DNA of 64,000 nucleotides from Maricaulis maris MCS10 (GCF_000014745.1 NC_008347.1:1435501-1499500); one strand, 5' to 3'; counted from the first letter of the stretch, positions 19,401 to 29,509 are shown. Notes: generated from the letters alone by a model not told the origin. Program-made: numbers and translations.

Positions 19401-19615
19401 TTATCACTGTCGATGGTGACCGCCGTGGCGCCCGGAACCAGGGTAACGCGGCCGCCTGCCGAGATGACGATGTTGTCGGGAACGCCGCCATCGCCTGCCG
19501 TAGACGTTGCGATCGGGGTGGTGATCTCGTCCGTGATTTCGCGATCTGCAAAAGCGGCAGGAGCTGTAACGGTCAGCGAAACAAGGGCGCTGGCGAACAA
19601 GAAACGGCGACGCAT
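16439..19615 (-). CDS. Autotransporter (type V secretion) adhesin-like protein
   Basis: A 1058-residue protein. The start at 19615 is chosen because AGGAG lies six bases upstream and gives a clean signal peptide (residues 1-23, ending AFA); an upstream start at 19663 would bury it. Residues about 30-700 are a Gly, Asp, Ser and Thr-rich passenger with repeated short beta strands (NSGSI, NTGEI, NDGNI types), expected to fold as a parallel beta helix. Residues about 780-1058 form the C-terminal beta barrel (from GLWVQEFGYFADRAG to the terminal RMVF with a final Phe). The passenger would be exposed on the outer membrane; adhesion is the likely but unproven role. No protease triad is recognised. 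Confidence 0.9.
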   Translation of the reverse strand: MRRRFLFASALVSLTVTAPAAFADREITDEITTPIATSTAGDGGVPDNIVISAGGRVTLVPGATAVTIDSDNDVTNSGSIILEGDDDGGVGIHAIGGNSGTITHSGLIQVLAETRAGDTDDPADGMVDGPLAVGSNRVAILVDGNAVFTGDIIATAGSTMTVIGNDSAGLRVLTGLDGNIDLAGNVRAIGDNSFGVEIRGHVTGDVEIDGRVEIQGEDSGSILIASDVDGGVSIGATVTATAYRFVGRPGEEARASLEAEDTGQSGSPVLINGNIGGGVFFSGYSADRPSTPSTSITVRGSAPAAHILANASSGDIVLGEVVLEAIADDPDTADVDESVAAELIGYALVNRGAINAQGNLDGIDTIGLQVSGADGHTVSLTGGFLNDGNIGGSAWSATSTGVVMGMGAIVPTFANTGDILVRTNGEGALARGVYIDTGASVPMLVNSGIIDATSLNGGGAVALTDLSNSLTMIENTGEIAAYHLNSVVGTDPQVDDLVAIDLSANTIGTTIRQYRAADAADDHVEEIIGEVRLGSGDDVLQIESGVVTGDIAFGDGADQLMITGGIVTGGLTDSDGNLVVEVDGAQLSLGANTSANITTARFGDGSVIRFQIDDESGTAANITASGDITFQSGSRVAATLANLIGDGATFVVVSANNLVIEESLDILQDTEAPWLYESNLEFDPNNANALILTLRRRTADELGMNANQGAAYTAALEGWQNNDELGQAIASLLTQDEFFAAYDQLLPEYSASAIQFALAANDSAVGALANRLEAVRRSPEESGGLWVQEFGYFADRAGSAFGPGYRGHGIGVAVGFDRPVGPFYAVGLNVVGAASEVSEVNGVDEPMSAITAQIGSYAGARFGTFDFDVYGAVGYDSFEHNRRVLIGAFDASPTADWTGWHTSASARIARDIAVGDSWFVRPAFSVDYLRLSESGYTETGGGVGVDLTVDDRETSSFSGTGLLTLGARFENTNSWWSPSVRVGFRNEFGGGESETDASFADFDDTFTLRSQSMPGTGGIFGFGIAAGSGYSTFSFDYDADVREDFIRHTARLVMRMVF

Positions 19616-19712
19616 ACGAACTCCTGACAGGACTTCCCAACGGGGTTGGGTCGATTGGTGCACGATTTGTAGCGAATGCCCGGGCGCTCGTCGACCTTGT
19701 CAGGTGTTCTCC

Positions 19713-19759
19713 GGTCAAAAGAAAACGGCCGGGCAAATGCCCGGCCGCTGCTTTTGACC
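19713..19759 (-). terminator. Intrinsic terminator of glnA
   Basis: A 9-bp core stem (CGGCCGGGC with GCCCGGCCG, AAAT loop, 19726-19747) lies 37 bases after the glnA stop. On the minus strand TTTTCTTTT follows. An outer 9-base inverted repeat (GGTCAAAAG with CTTTTGACC) flanks the core and could extend the hairpin. Confidence 0.88.
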
Positions 19760-19783
19760 ACAACTCGGTCGAAACTGTTTGAA

Positions 19784-21187
19784 TTAGCAGGAGTAATACA
19801 TGTCGAACTCGACCGGGTGCGGATGCATTTCGTAGCGCAGCACTTCTTCCATCTTGAGGTCGATATAGGCGTCGATCTGGTCGTCATCCATGACACCGCC
19901 CTTCTTGAGGAAGCCGCGGTCAGCGTCGAGTGATTCCAGAGCCTCACGGAGCGACCGGCATACGGTCGGAATATCCTTGAGCTCTTCCGGCGGAAGATCA
20001 TAGAGGTCCTTGTCCATGGGATCACCCGGATCGATCCGGTTCTCGATGCCGTCGAGGCCGGCCATCAGGAGGGCTGCGAAGGTCAGATATGGATTGCCGG
20101 CGGGATCCGGGAAGCGGGTCTCGAGACGCTTGGCGTTCGGCGAACCGACCCATGGGATGCGGATCGAAGCCGACCGGTTGCGGGCCGAATAGGCAAGCAG
20201 GACCGGCGCTTCAAAGCCGGGAACGAGACGCTTGTAGGAATTGGTCGAAGCGTTGGCGAAAGCGTTGATCGCGCGGGCATGCTTGATGACGCCGCCAATG
20301 TAATGAAGGCAGGTTTCCGACAGGTCGGCATAACGGTCGCCGGCGAACATCGGCTTGCCGTCTTTCCAGATCGATTGGTGCACATGCATGCCGGTGCCAT
20401 TGTCGTTCCAGACCGGCTTGGGCATGAAGGTCGCGGTCTTGCCATAGGCATGGGCCACCATGTGGACGGTGTATTTGTACAGCTGCAGGCGGTCGGCCAT
20501 CGTCGTCATCGACGAGAATTTCATGCCGAGTTCGTGCTGCGCTGGCGCCACCTCGTGGTGGTGTTTCTCCGGATTGAGGCCGAGCTCTTCCATCACGGTC
20601 AGCATCTCGGTACGCATGTCCTGGCCGCTATCGACCGGATTGACCGGGAAGTAGCCGCCCTTCGGTCCCGGGCGATGGCCCATATTGCCGCCTTCGAACT
20701 TGGACCCGGTATTGTGAGGCATTTCCTCACTGTCCAGCTTGTAGCCGGTGTCCTGCTGGCTGGTGGAGTAGCGGACGTCATCGAAAACGAAGAACTCCGC
20801 TTCCGGCCCGAAATAGGCAGTGTCACCGATGCCGGTGGACTTCAGGAAGGCCTCGGCCTTCTTCGCCGTGGTGCGCGGGTCACGGTTATAGGCTTCGCCG
20901 GTACCCGGCTCGAGGATGTCGGCCAGAAGAACCGCGGTCGGCTGCTGGTAGAACGGGTCAACCTCGCAATAGCTGGCATCCGGCTTGAGGACCATGTCGG
21001 ACTCGTTGATCGCTTTCCAGCCGGCGATTGAGGAGCCGTCGAACATGACGCCGTCCTCGAAGAAGTCTTCGTTGACTTCCGAGCGGTCGAACGTGACGTG
21101 CTGCAGCTTGCCGCGCGGGTCGGTAAAGCGCAGGTCGACATACTTGATGTCTTCGTCTTTGAGCTTTTTGAGAATTGCGTCTGACAT
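19784..21187 (-). CDS. glnA: Type I glutamine synthetase
   Basis: Makes glutamine from glutamate, ammonia and ATP; dodecameric cytosolic enzyme at the centre of nitrogen assimilation. It is 467 residues, normal for the bacterial GSI-beta type. The signature motifs are FDGSSIAGW near residue 50, [12 protein letters not shown], and the ATP-site region with [10 protein letters not shown]. The adenylylation tyrosine appears at about Y396 in [10 protein letters not shown], so regulation by GlnE adenylylation is expected. It is 32 bases downstream of glnB on the same strand, the classic alphaproteobacterial glnBA operon. Confidence 0.98.
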   Translation of the reverse strand: MSDAILKKLKDEDIKYVDLRFTDPRGKLQHVTFDRSEVNEDFFEDGVMFDGSSIAGWKAINESDMVLKPDASYCEVDPFYQQPTAVLLADILEPGTGEAYNRDPRTTAKKAEAFLKSTGIGDTAYFGPEAEFFVFDDVRYSTSQQDTGYKLDSEEMPHNTGSKFEGGNMGHRPGPKGGYFPVNPVDSGQDMRTEMLTVMEELGLNPEKHHHEVAPAQHELGMKFSSMTTMADRLQLYKYTVHMVAHAYGKTATFMPKPVWNDNGTGMHVHQSIWKDGKPMFAGDRYADLSETCLHYIGGVIKHARAINAFANASTNSYKRLVPGFEAPVLLAYSARNRSASIRIPWVGSPNAKRLETRFPDPAGNPYLTFAALLMAGLDGIENRIDPGDPMDKDLYDLPPEELKDIPTVCRSLREALESLDADRGFLKKGGVMDDDQIDAYIDLKMEEVLRYEMHPHPVEFDMYYSC

Positions 21188-21219
21188 GGGCCAGGCTCCA
21201 GATATTTGATCAGATTGGA

Positions 21220-21585
<366 letters not shown>

Positions 21586-21688
21586 CTAGGCGCGGTGTGG
21601 CCGGTGACAAGACAGAAACCGGACTCCTCGACAGGCCGGTCAAGATATGCCCCACAATCGGGCAGGATTGCTACACAATGGGGCGCAT

Positions 21689-23203
21689 ATGACCACCGCT
21701 ATCCTTGCAACCGCTGACAGCGCAGTTTGTGATCACTTCGCTATTGAGAATGGCGTTGAGGTTCAAACCCTTATGGATCGAGCGGGGCGCGCGGTTGCGA
21801 ATGCGATTCGGGCCCGCTGGGCGCCTGTCCCTGTCTTGGTGCTGGCCGGGCCGGGCAATAATGGTGGCGATGGGCTGGTCGCCGCGCGGGTCCTGCGCGA
21901 AGCGGGCTGGCCTGTACGCGTGATGTTGCTGGCAGCGCGGGAAGGTCTTTCGACAGACGCAGCCAGAGCGTTGGAGGGATGGGGCGGCCTGGTTGAGTCC
22001 CCAGCCTCGGGATTTTTGGGGGATGCAGCGCTCGTGATCGACGCCCTGTTCGGCGCAGGTTTGTCGAGACCTGTCGAGGGAAGCGCGGCAGATTGGCTGG
22101 TCCGAATTCGTGATAGTGGCCTGCCGGTGGTCTCAGTCGACTTGCCCAGCGGGATAAACGGGGATGCGCGCCCCTTGGCAGCGCCCCACCTGACGGCCGA
22201 TCTGACAATCACCTTTCATTGCAGAAAGCTGGCGCACCTGGTTGAGCCTTTTGCGGAAATGTGTGGTGAAACTGTCTGTGTCGATATTGGTATCCCGGAC
22301 GGTTGGGAAGCCCGGGTAACGCCAGTGGCGCGAGAGGTCGACAATCCCGACTGGAAACCGGTCGAGCCCTCCGGATATCTCAGCTTGCACAAACATGCTC
22401 GCGGCCGCGTGGCGGTGTTCAGTGGGGGCAGCCAGTCCTCAGGCGCCGGGCGTCTGGCAGCGGCCGGCGCGCTACGCGCCGGCGCCGGCGTGGTGACACT
22501 TTGTACGCCGCCCTCGGCCAGCCTGGTCAATGCGGCGCATCTGACCGCCATCATGCTGGCCAGGTGGGGTAGTGACGATCAGATTGGTGAAGTACTGACC
22601 GGCTTGCGTGCCGAGGCTGCCGTCCTGGGGCCGGCCCTGGGTGTTGGTCCGGCCACGCGCAAAGCCGTGCTGGGTGCCCTGGAGGCCAATGTCCCTCTGG
22701 TCCTCGATGCGGATGCTTTGACCAGTTTTGCCGACGATGCGGATAGTCTTGTCGACCAATTGCATGATCGGTGCGTCCTGACACCGCATCATGGCGAGTT
22801 TTCCAGGTTGTTCGGGGAGGGCAGACCGAACTGGAACAAGCTCGAGCAAGCCCAGTCTGCGGCGGACCGGTGTGGCTGCACGGTGTTGCTCAAAGGTCCG
22901 GCGACCATCATCGCAACGCCGGGGCTGACACCATGGATAAACCGACATGCCTGCCGCTGGCTGGCCACGGCGGGGAGCGGGGATGTCCTGGCCGGCATCA
23001 TTGCGGCAGGACTGGCGGCGGGCATGTCGCCGCATGACGCGGCGGCCGGCGCGACCTGGCTGCACGGAGATGCCGCCTTGCGCCAGGGGGCAGGAATGAC
23101 CGCCGAGGACCTTCCCGACGCCTTGCCAGGCGCGCTGCAAGCCCTGCAACGACGAAGGCGCCAAACGGCAGCGCTGAGCCATCTCCTGTCGCATGGAAGC
23201 TAG
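21689..23203 (+). CDS. nnr: Bifunctional NAD(P)H-hydrate epimerase/dehydratase
   Basis: Repairs hydrated NADH and NADPH. The N-terminal YjeF epimerase domain (about 1-205) has GPGNNGGDGLVAARVL; the C-terminal ADP-dependent dehydratase domain (about 215-504) has the ribokinase-like TPHHGEFSRLFG, LLKGPATII and GSGDVLAGIIAAGLA. The ATG at 21689 begins MTTAILAT and is preceded by GGGGCG; an earlier ATG at 21647 lacks support. It is divergent from glnB, sharing a 130-base promoter region. Confidence 0.93.
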   Translation: MTTAILATADSAVCDHFAIENGVEVQTLMDRAGRAVANAIRARWAPVPVLVLAGPGNNGGDGLVAARVLREAGWPVRVMLLAAREGLSTDAARALEGWGGLVESPASGFLGDAALVIDALFGAGLSRPVEGSAADWLVRIRDSGLPVVSVDLPSGINGDARPLAAPHLTADLTITFHCRKLAHLVEPFAEMCGETVCVDIGIPDGWEARVTPVAREVDNPDWKPVEPSGYLSLHKHARGRVAVFSGGSQSSGAGRLAAAGALRAGAGVVTLCTPPSASLVNAAHLTAIMLARWGSDDQIGEVLTGLRAEAAVLGPALGVGPATRKAVLGALEANVPLVLDADALTSFADDADSLVDQLHDRCVLTPHHGEFSRLFGEGRPNWNKLEQAQSAADRCGCTVLLKGPATIIATPGLTPWINRHACRWLATAGSGDVLAGIIAAGLAAGMSPHDAAAGATWLHGDAALRQGAGMTAEDLPDALPGALQALQRRRRQTAALSHLLSHGS

Positions 23204-23273
23204 GCGTTAGCGGGACTTGGCACCTGACGCGGAGCGGTACATGGTCGGAACCGCACACTTCCCGGGATGAATC

Positions 23274-25550
23274 ATGGCTGAATCGACCTATCGCGCAGAC
23301 ACACAACTCGATGCGGATGCACTCGCCTTTCATATGAAGCCGACGCCTGGCAAGCTGTCTGTGGCCTCGACCAAGCCAATGGCGACCCAACGTGATCTGG
23401 CGCTGGCCTACAGCCCGGGCGTGGCCGCGCCGGTTCGGGCCATCGCAGCCGATCCGGACACGGTCTACGACTATACCTCCAAGGGCAATATGGTCGCCGT
23501 CGTGTCTAACGGGACGGCCATTCTCGGGTTGGGGAATCTCGGTCCCGCGGCATCGAAACCGGTCATGGAAGGCAAGGCTGTCCTGTTCAAACGCTTTGCG
23601 GATATCGACGCTGTCGACATCGAGGTCGACTACACCGATCCGGAAAAATTCATCGCCTGCGTGCGCGGATTCGGCGACACATTCGGCGGCATCAATCTGG
23701 AAGATATCAAATCGCCGGAATGCTTCGAAATCGAGACGCGCCTGCGCGAGGAACTCGACATCCCGGTCTTTCATGACGACCAGCACGGCACCGCCATCAT
23801 TGCGGCGGCCGGGCTGATCAATGCCTGCGACCTGACCGGCCGGCGCATGGAAGATCTCAAGGTCGTGCTTTGTGGTGCCGGCGCTGCCGGTCTGACCGTG
23901 CTCGAACTGATCGAGTCGATGGGCGTGAAGTCGGCAAACACGATCGTGGTCGACATTGATGGTGTTGTTTATGAGGGCCGGCCAGGTGGCCATGAGCGTC
24001 TGAACAGGCATGCCATCAAGACCGACAAGCGGACGCTGGCGGACGCTGCCGAGGGTGCTGACGTCCTGCTCGGCCTGTCCGCTGCGGGTGTCTTCACCAA
24101 GGACATTGTCGCGTCTCTGGCGCCTAACCCGATCATTTTCGCGATGGCCAACCCGACACCGGAGATCACGCCGGAAGAGGTCAAGGAAGTCCGCAATGAT
24201 GTGATCATGGCGACCGGTCGATCCGACTATCCCAATCAGGTCAACAACGTCCTCGGTTTCCCCTATATTTTTCGGGGCGCCCTGGATGTGCGGGCGCGTA
24301 CGATCAATGAAGAGATGAAAATTGCAGCGGCGCAGGCACTGGCGGCGCTGGCCCGCGAAGATGTTCCCGACGAGGTGGCGCAAGCCTACAAGGTCGACCG
24401 GCTGCAGTACGGGCCGGACTACATCATTCCGACGCCCTTCGATCCGCGCCTGATTTCCTGGGTGCCGCCCTTTGTCGCCCAGGCAGCAATCGAGAGCGGT
24501 GTCGCCCGGCGCCCCCTCGAGGACAGCGAAGCCTACAAGCAGGTCCTGGCCCGTCGGCTCGACCCGACCGCGGCTGTCCAGCAGCGCATCACGGCATCGA
24601 TCCGCGCTGCCCAGAAGACAATTGTCTTCGCGGAGGGCGAGGAACAGGCGGTCATTCGGGCAGCCCATGCCTTCCAGGTCCAGGGGTTGGGCAAGGCCAT
24701 CCTTGTGGCACGCGAAGACGTGGTTGCCGCGAACATGAAGGAATTGGGCATTCCGGCCGGTTCGCTGGAAGTGTGCAATGCACGTCTGTCGGAGCACAAT
24801 TCGGAATACGCCGACTATCTCTATGAGCGCTTGCAGCGCAAAGGCTATTTGCGTCGGGACGTGCAGCGCCGGGTCAATAACGACCGAAACGTGTTTTCGG
24901 CCTGCATGTTGAAAATGGGTCATGCCGACGGGATGGTCACCGGTGTGACCCGCCATTCCAATGTCGTGATGAAGGATGTCGAGCTGGTTCTGGACCCGAT
25001 CGAGGGGAGCCGACCGGTTGGCGTGACGATCGCCATCACCCGTGGTCGCAGCCTGGTGATCGGGGATACGTCGGTGACGGAGTTTCCGGATGCGCAGGCT
25101 CTCGCGGAAATTGCGGAGGTCACCGCGAATGCGGCACGCCGTTTCGGGATAACCCCGCATCTCGCATTCCTGTCCTATTCCAGTTTCGGCAATCCACCGG
25201 GTGAGCGCACCGCCAAGATCCAGCAAGCCGTCGAGATCCTCGACGCCCAGGGTGCGGATTTCGAGTATGAAGGCGAGCTTGCGGCCGACGTCGCTCTGGA
25301 CCCGGATCACCACAAACTCTACCCGTTTTCACGTCTCACCCAGCCGGCCAATGTGCTGATCATGCCGGCCATTCATTCGGCCTCGATCGCGGTCCGGCTA
25401 CTCAAGGCAGCCGGCGGAGCGACGGTGATCGGCCCGATGCTGGTGGGTCTGGAAAAGCCGGTCCAGATCGCGCGACTGGGAGCCAATGTGACCGACATCG
25501 TCAATTTGGCGGGTATCGCGGCCTTCGACCTGAACAAGGTCCCGGGCTGA
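23274..25550 (+). CDS. maeB: NADP-dependent malic enzyme with PTA-like domain
   Basis: Decarboxylates malate to pyruvate with NADP reduction. It is 758 residues, the length of the MaeB class: a malic-enzyme half (about 1-430; [38 protein letters not shown] dinucleotide site) fused to a phosphotransacetylase-like half (about 435-758; [21 protein letters not shown]). The latter is regulatory in studied relatives and is not thought to be an active PTA. It follows nnr by 70 bases and is probably a separate unit. Confidence 0.95.
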   Translation: MAESTYRADTQLDADALAFHMKPTPGKLSVASTKPMATQRDLALAYSPGVAAPVRAIAADPDTVYDYTSKGNMVAVVSNGTAILGLGNLGPAASKPVMEGKAVLFKRFADIDAVDIEVDYTDPEKFIACVRGFGDTFGGINLEDIKSPECFEIETRLREELDIPVFHDDQHGTAIIAAAGLINACDLTGRRMEDLKVVLCGAGAAGLTVLELIESMGVKSANTIVVDIDGVVYEGRPGGHERLNRHAIKTDKRTLADAAEGADVLLGLSAAGVFTKDIVASLAPNPIIFAMANPTPEITPEEVKEVRNDVIMATGRSDYPNQVNNVLGFPYIFRGALDVRARTINEEMKIAAAQALAALAREDVPDEVAQAYKVDRLQYGPDYIIPTPFDPRLISWVPPFVAQAAIESGVARRPLEDSEAYKQVLARRLDPTAAVQQRITASIRAAQKTIVFAEGEEQAVIRAAHAFQVQGLGKAILVAREDVVAANMKELGIPAGSLEVCNARLSEHNSEYADYLYERLQRKGYLRRDVQRRVNNDRNVFSACMLKMGHADGMVTGVTRHSNVVMKDVELVLDPIEGSRPVGVTIAITRGRSLVIGDTSVTEFPDAQALAEIAEVTANAARRFGITPHLAFLSYSSFGNPPGERTAKIQQAVEILDAQGADFEYEGELAADVALDPDHHKLYPFSRLTQPANVLIMPAIHSASIAVRLLKAAGGATVIGPMLVGLEKPVQIARLGANVTDIVNLAGIAAFDLNKVPG

Positions 25551-25948
25551 AGACGCGACATCCATCTCACTGTGAGTGCGAATTTAGTGTTTGGCGGGAT
25601 AGGCTGTTGCACGAAGCGAATCCGGAGGGACAGCCAGGAGCTCGCTAAGTCTGAGAAGAATTCCCCACCTTGCCAGCTTTGCCGGGCGTAATGACTTTCT
25701 TCGCTTGCGGGGCAGTGCCAGCGGAGACACACGCTGTTCCGGCTTCTCGGTGCCGCAGATCGGCGCGGAACTCGCTGAGCCGAGCTGTGCGATGCCGCCG
25801 ATGGACGGTGTTCAGGCCGAAATCGTCTGGACGGTCACGCGGACGCGATAATCGAAGCCCGGCCCTTCACAGCGATTTGACAGCGAGGCAGTGCAGACAG
25901 GCCCGACACTTCCTATCTATGCTCCGGCGTGAGTGAAGAGGGGACAAT
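25551..25948. other. 398-base gap, no gene seen
   Basis: Between maeB and the MATE gene I find no convincing gene, RNA or strong terminator. An 88-codon open frame at 25670-25936 has an Arg/Ser-rich composition typical of chance frames in GC-rich DNA. The MATE promoter presumably lies at the right end, where GAAGAGGGGA gives the ribosome binding site. Confidence 0.6.
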
Positions 25949-27385
25949 ATGGCCGGACGTGCAGCCCATGACATGACGGAAGGTCCGGTATTCGGACATA
26001 TCCTGCGCATGATCATGCCGATGAGTTTCGGCATCCTCGCCATGATGCTGGTCGGCATTGTCGATACCTATTGGGTCGGCACGCTGGGTACGGCCGAGCA
26101 GGCCGCAGTCCAGATGAGCTTTCCGGTCACCATGCTGGTAATGAGCGTGTCGATCGGGCTGGGGGCCGGCGCGGTTTCGGCCGTGTCACGGGCGGCTGGT
26201 CGCAAGGATGGCAGTTCGACCCTTGCCCGCATTTCCACCGACGCAATGTCCCTGGCGCTGATCTCCGTAGGCTCTGTTTCGCTACTCGGCGTTATCTTTG
26301 TCGAGCCGATTTTCGCCGGGCTCGGTGCCAGCGAAACCATGATGCCCCATGTCGTCGACTACATGACGGTCTGGTTCGCCGGGATCGTCCTGATCGTCGG
26401 CCCGATGGTTGCCGGCAATATCCTGCGGGCCCTGGGTCATGCAATCGTCCCAAGCCTGATGATGATCGCTGCTGCTGTCGTCAATCTGGTGCTGGATCCG
26501 ATTTTCATCCTGGATGACGTCTTTGGCCTCTTCCCCGGACTTGGCTGGGGGGTGTCCGGCGCGGCGCTGGCGACTGTGGCGGCGAATGCCATGACTTTCC
26601 TGATGGTGGCCTGGTATCTGGTATTCAAGGAAAAGCTGATCGACTTCAAACCCGAAGACCTCGGTGAAGTCTGGCATCACTGGGTGGATGTGGCCCGGGT
26701 CGGTCTGCCGGCCTGTCTGTCGAATATTTTCAATCCCCTGGCGATGACGGTTGCCATGTCCGGGCTGGCCATGGCGCGTTTCGGTGATGCGGCGGTCGGC
26801 GGGCTTGGCGTGGCGGGCCGGATCGAGGCATTTGCGATTGTGCCCCTGTTTGCGCTGTCGGCCTGTATCGGCGCGGTTACGGGCCAGAATGGCGGCGCAG
26901 ATCGACTGGACCGGGTCCGCGAGGCCTTCCGGTCCAGTTTCCTCTTCTGCATCGGCTGGAGCGTCTCGATCGCCGCCATCCTTTGGATCACGGCGCCCTG
27001 GTTGGCTGACCTGTTCCTGCCCAGTGAAGCCGGTCAGTCGGCGGCGATCGCCTACTGGCGCATCGTGCCGGTGACCATAGCCGGCTATGGCATCACGATA
27101 GCCGCTTCTGCCGGCTTCAACGGTTTGGGCCGGCCGGCCCATGGCATGGTGATCACGGCCAGTCGAGCGCTGGGTCTGATGATCCCGGCGGTCATTATTG
27201 GTGCCTACTATCTCGACGCACCGGTCGGCGTGATCTGGGGTGTCGCCTTCGCCAATGTTCTTGCCGGAGCCGCGACGGCGCTTTTCGTGCTGCTCCGCGC
27301 GCCGATGACCGCCAAGCATGGGCGTCAGCGCAAACGTCGCGCTGACCCGCAGGCCGATCCGGTTGCGGCCCAGGATACGCCCTAG
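25949..27385 (+). CDS. MATE family multidrug/Na+ exporter
   Basis: A 478-residue inner-membrane protein with about twelve hydrophobic segments in two similar halves, each about 200 residues, as in the MATE family (NorM/DinF-like). It exports cationic drugs or metabolites in exchange for Na+ or H+. The first half begins with the family's GPVFGHILRMIMPMSFG. The strong ribosome binding site GAGGGGA lies just before the ATG. Its stop overlaps the convergent methyltransferase gene by four bases, so no terminator separates them. Confidence 0.92.
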   Translation: MAGRAAHDMTEGPVFGHILRMIMPMSFGILAMMLVGIVDTYWVGTLGTAEQAAVQMSFPVTMLVMSVSIGLGAGAVSAVSRAAGRKDGSSTLARISTDAMSLALISVGSVSLLGVIFVEPIFAGLGASETMMPHVVDYMTVWFAGIVLIVGPMVAGNILRALGHAIVPSLMMIAAAVVNLVLDPIFILDDVFGLFPGLGWGVSGAALATVAANAMTFLMVAWYLVFKEKLIDFKPEDLGEVWHHWVDVARVGLPACLSNIFNPLAMTVAMSGLAMARFGDAAVGGLGVAGRIEAFAIVPLFALSACIGAVTGQNGGADRLDRVREAFRSSFLFCIGWSVSIAAILWITAPWLADLFLPSEAGQSAAIAYWRIVPVTIAGYGITIAASAGFNGLGRPAHGMVITASRALGLMIPAVIIGAYYLDAPVGVIWGVAFANVLAGAATALFVLLRAPMTAKHGRQRKRRADPQADPVAAQDTP

Positions 27386-27990
27386 CGGCGGATGAGGACC
27401 GCGCCGAGTTCGGCCTTGCCATTGAGCTGAGGATGAGGCCAGGGCTGGATGTCCGCTTCAGCCGGCCAGGTCCAGCGTTCGGCGGGAAAGAGGGCGCGCA
27501 TGGCGTCGAGCGCGCAGTCAAAGGGCGGTCCGCCACGCTCGGGCTTTTGCATGAAGAGCGCATAGAGCCGCCCGCCGGGTTTCAACCATCGGGCCAGGGC
27601 TTCCTCATAGCGCGTTCGCAGGCGGGGGTGGATCGCGCACAGGAAGGTCTGTTCGTAGACCAGGTCGAGTGCTTGCTGCGGTTGCCAATCGAAGACGTCG
27701 CCAGTGATCAGCTCAACCTGTTGCCCGGCATCGGCGAACAGTTTTCTCTGCCATGCCATCGCCGTCCCGGAAAGGTCGGCGCCGGTCACCGCCAAGCCAG
27801 CCTGTGCCAGGGCGAGGAGTTCCGGAGAACGGCCACAGCCTGGAATGAGAGCGCGGTCGCCGGCAGCGAATGCGGATTGATGTTGCCAAGCTTCGAACGC
27901 CGGGTGCAATGCGCCGCGCTCCCAAGGCGTATTGCCGTCGATGAAGCGGGCTTCCCAATCAAACGCGGACCGGTTTTCGTCATGTGTCAT
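27382..27990 (-). CDS. Thiopurine S-methyltransferase-like SAM methyltransferase
   Basis: A 202-residue protein of the TPMT family. The start region WEARFIDGNTPWERG is the TPMT-type substrate/SAM entry motif, and LIPGCGRSPELLALAQAG (near residue 47) is SAM motif I. QTFLCAIHPRLR and KPGGRLYALFM follow. Bacterial members methylate selenium, tellurium or thiol compounds; the native substrate here cannot be told. Convergent with the MATE gene, overlapping by four bases. Confidence 0.88.
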   Translation of the reverse strand: MTHDENRSAFDWEARFIDGNTPWERGALHPAFEAWQHQSAFAAGDRALIPGCGRSPELLALAQAGLAVTGADLSGTAMAWQRKLFADAGQQVELITGDVFDWQPQQALDLVYEQTFLCAIHPRLRTRYEEALARWLKPGGRLYALFMQKPERGGPPFDCALDAMRALFPAERWTWPAEADIQPWPHPQLNGKAELGAVLIRR

Positions 27991-28022
27991 GGCGGCACTA
28001 TCGGGGACGCAAAAGGGCGCGT

Positions 28023-29258
28023 CTAGGCTGCCTTGTTCATGCGGTAGAGGTCGACCATGGAGAGGGATTGTGACGGGGCGGGAGTTGCCCGGTCCGCGAC
28101 TACAGCCTGGCCGGAAAAGAAGCGGACGCCACTGGCCATCGCCGCCTTGAGGACGAGCAGGTCGCGCACGTCATGCAGATAGGTCGCGGCCTTCAGCTCG
28201 GCGGCTGCCTTCACCATCAGATTCAGGGCGCGGGCGTCATGGTCCATCATGCCCTCGGAATTGGCATTGGTCGGTGGCGGGCAGGCGCAGGAAAAAAGGC
28301 TGACGCCCTTGCCGGCAAATTGGCCCAGCTCGCATTCGCCGAAGGGGATTTCCGCCATCAGGCCAACGCCCAGCGGCGCCAGACCAGCCAGGGCGTCAGC
28401 TTGCACGCGCGGCTGGTCGCTGAGGCCGTCAACCCGAACGAGGAGGGACTTCCTCAATGGTTGCGGCAACTGCTCGATGAAATCTGTAAGGGCCGCGCGC
28501 TGGTCCCGGTCTTGCCAGCTGGAGGCATGGATGGCGGTGCGCAGTGTCATGCGCTTCTGTTTGCGGGCCAGTGCCGTGATCATTTCCGTCGCGGCCCCGA
28601 GTGCGCACTGGTCGAGGTCGAACTGACGGGCTGCGGACATCCGGGTTGAAATGGCCCGGCGGCCCTCCAGGGCGCGTCCGCCGATAACGATCTTTGCCAG
28701 GCAGGCATTCGCCGCCAACAATTGACGCTGGGCGTCCCAGAGCGGGCGATACTGGGCGATCACGCTTTCCTCCTCGCACTCCGCAACCGGGCGGGAGCGG
28801 GGCAGGGGGCGACTGTCTTCTTCGGACTTGACCGGGCGTGACGGCTTTTCTGCGGGCGTTGGCGGTGCTGTTGCTGTCGTAGCGGCGAGTTGCGAAATCT
28901 CGCTGGCATCAACCCGCGACGCCTGGGATTCCACGGCCATTGACTGGGTTTCGGGACTGCCGAGGAAAAAGGTCATCAACGCCTCGCCAAGCTCGGCCAG
29001 GAAGGCGGCCGGTTCGTCGGGCGGGCTTGCGAACAGGACGAGGAATCCCTCCTCGCAGGGGATCACAGCGTCATCCTCGTGTAGGCGTTTGGACAGGAAT
29101 TGCTGTCCGGCCGTCATGATCTTCTTTTTCGCCGACGGCCAATTGTCACCGGCCTGCTCGCGCACGGCGTCCAGATTGAGCAGGCGGAACTGGCCGGCAT
29201 CAATGCGCTCTCCGCGTGTCAGGGCCCGGCGGATGAAGGTTTTGAGGTCGGCAGTCAT
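28023..29258 (-). CDS. Unknown protein, degenerate EAL-like C-terminal domain
   Basis: A 411-residue protein; I choose the ATG at 29258 (MTADLKTF), though the frame stays open upstream to 29315. Residues 1-110 look like a compact alpha/beta domain (IPCEEGFLVLFASPPDEP). A Ser/Pro/Thr/Arg-rich linker follows to about 160. The last 240 residues resemble an EAL phosphodiesterase in outline: YRPLWDAQRQLL at its start, LLVRVDGL mid-way, GVGLMAEIPFG, and YLHDVRDLLVLKAAMASGVRFFSGQAV at the end. The EAL, DDFG and other metal motifs are absent, so it would not cleave c-di-GMP. The resemblance is my own pattern call and is moderate. Confidence 0.7.
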   Translation of the reverse strand: MTADLKTFIRRALTRGERIDAGQFRLLNLDAVREQAGDNWPSAKKKIMTAGQQFLSKRLHEDDAVIPCEEGFLVLFASPPDEPAAFLAELGEALMTFFLGSPETQSMAVESQASRVDASEISQLAATTATAPPTPAEKPSRPVKSEEDSRPLPRSRPVAECEEESVIAQYRPLWDAQRQLLAANACLAKIVIGGRALEGRRAISTRMSAARQFDLDQCALGAATEMITALARKQKRMTLRTAIHASSWQDRDQRAALTDFIEQLPQPLRKSLLVRVDGLSDQPRVQADALAGLAPLGVGLMAEIPFGECELGQFAGKGVSLFSCACPPPTNANSEGMMDHDARALNLMVKAAAELKAATYLHDVRDLLVLKAAMASGVRFFSGQAVVADRATPAPSQSLSMVDLYRMNKAA

Positions 29259-29382
29259 GAATGCTCTATCCGTGGGCGTCCTGGCAGCTGGCGTCCCGAT
29301 CATGGTGGCGCCCAATGCTTAAGGCAGGATTGACCACGCTGCATCCGCCGGTCACCCGCGTCCGGTCATGCACAAGGGACGC

Positions 29383-29411
29383 TTGCACAGCCACGAAACC
29401 CAAGCCATAAC
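29383..29411 (+). promoter_or_regulatory. Predicted tRNA-Leu promoter
   Basis: TTGCAC (29383-29388), 17-base spacer, CATAAC (29406-29411); transcription would begin just before the tRNA at 29425. Confidence 0.5.
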
Positions 29412-29424
29412 GCCCGCCCGACCT

Positions 29425-29509
29425 GCGGATGTGGCGGAACTGGTAGACGCGCCAGATTTAGGTTCTGGTGCCGAGAGGCGTGGGGGTTCGAGTCCCTCCA
29501 TCCGCACCA
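29425..29509 (+). tRNA. tRNA-Leu (anticodon UAG)
   Basis: An 85-base class II tRNA. The acceptor arms GCGGATG and CATCCGC pair; the anticodon stem CCAGA/TCTGG encloses loop TTTAGGT with anticodon TAG at 29459-29461. A variable arm follows, the T loop GGTTCGAGTCC is standard, and CCA is encoded at 29507-29509. It reads CUA and probably other CUN Leu codons. Confidence 0.97.

Noticed and set aside
22998-25313. A 771-codon antisense frame over nnr and maeB
   Set aside because: The sense strand encodes a complete malic enzyme with intact motifs; the antisense product has no domain.
25670-25936. An 88-codon frame in the gap before the MATE gene
   Set aside because: Arg/Ser-rich, no ribosome site, no motif; typical chance frame.
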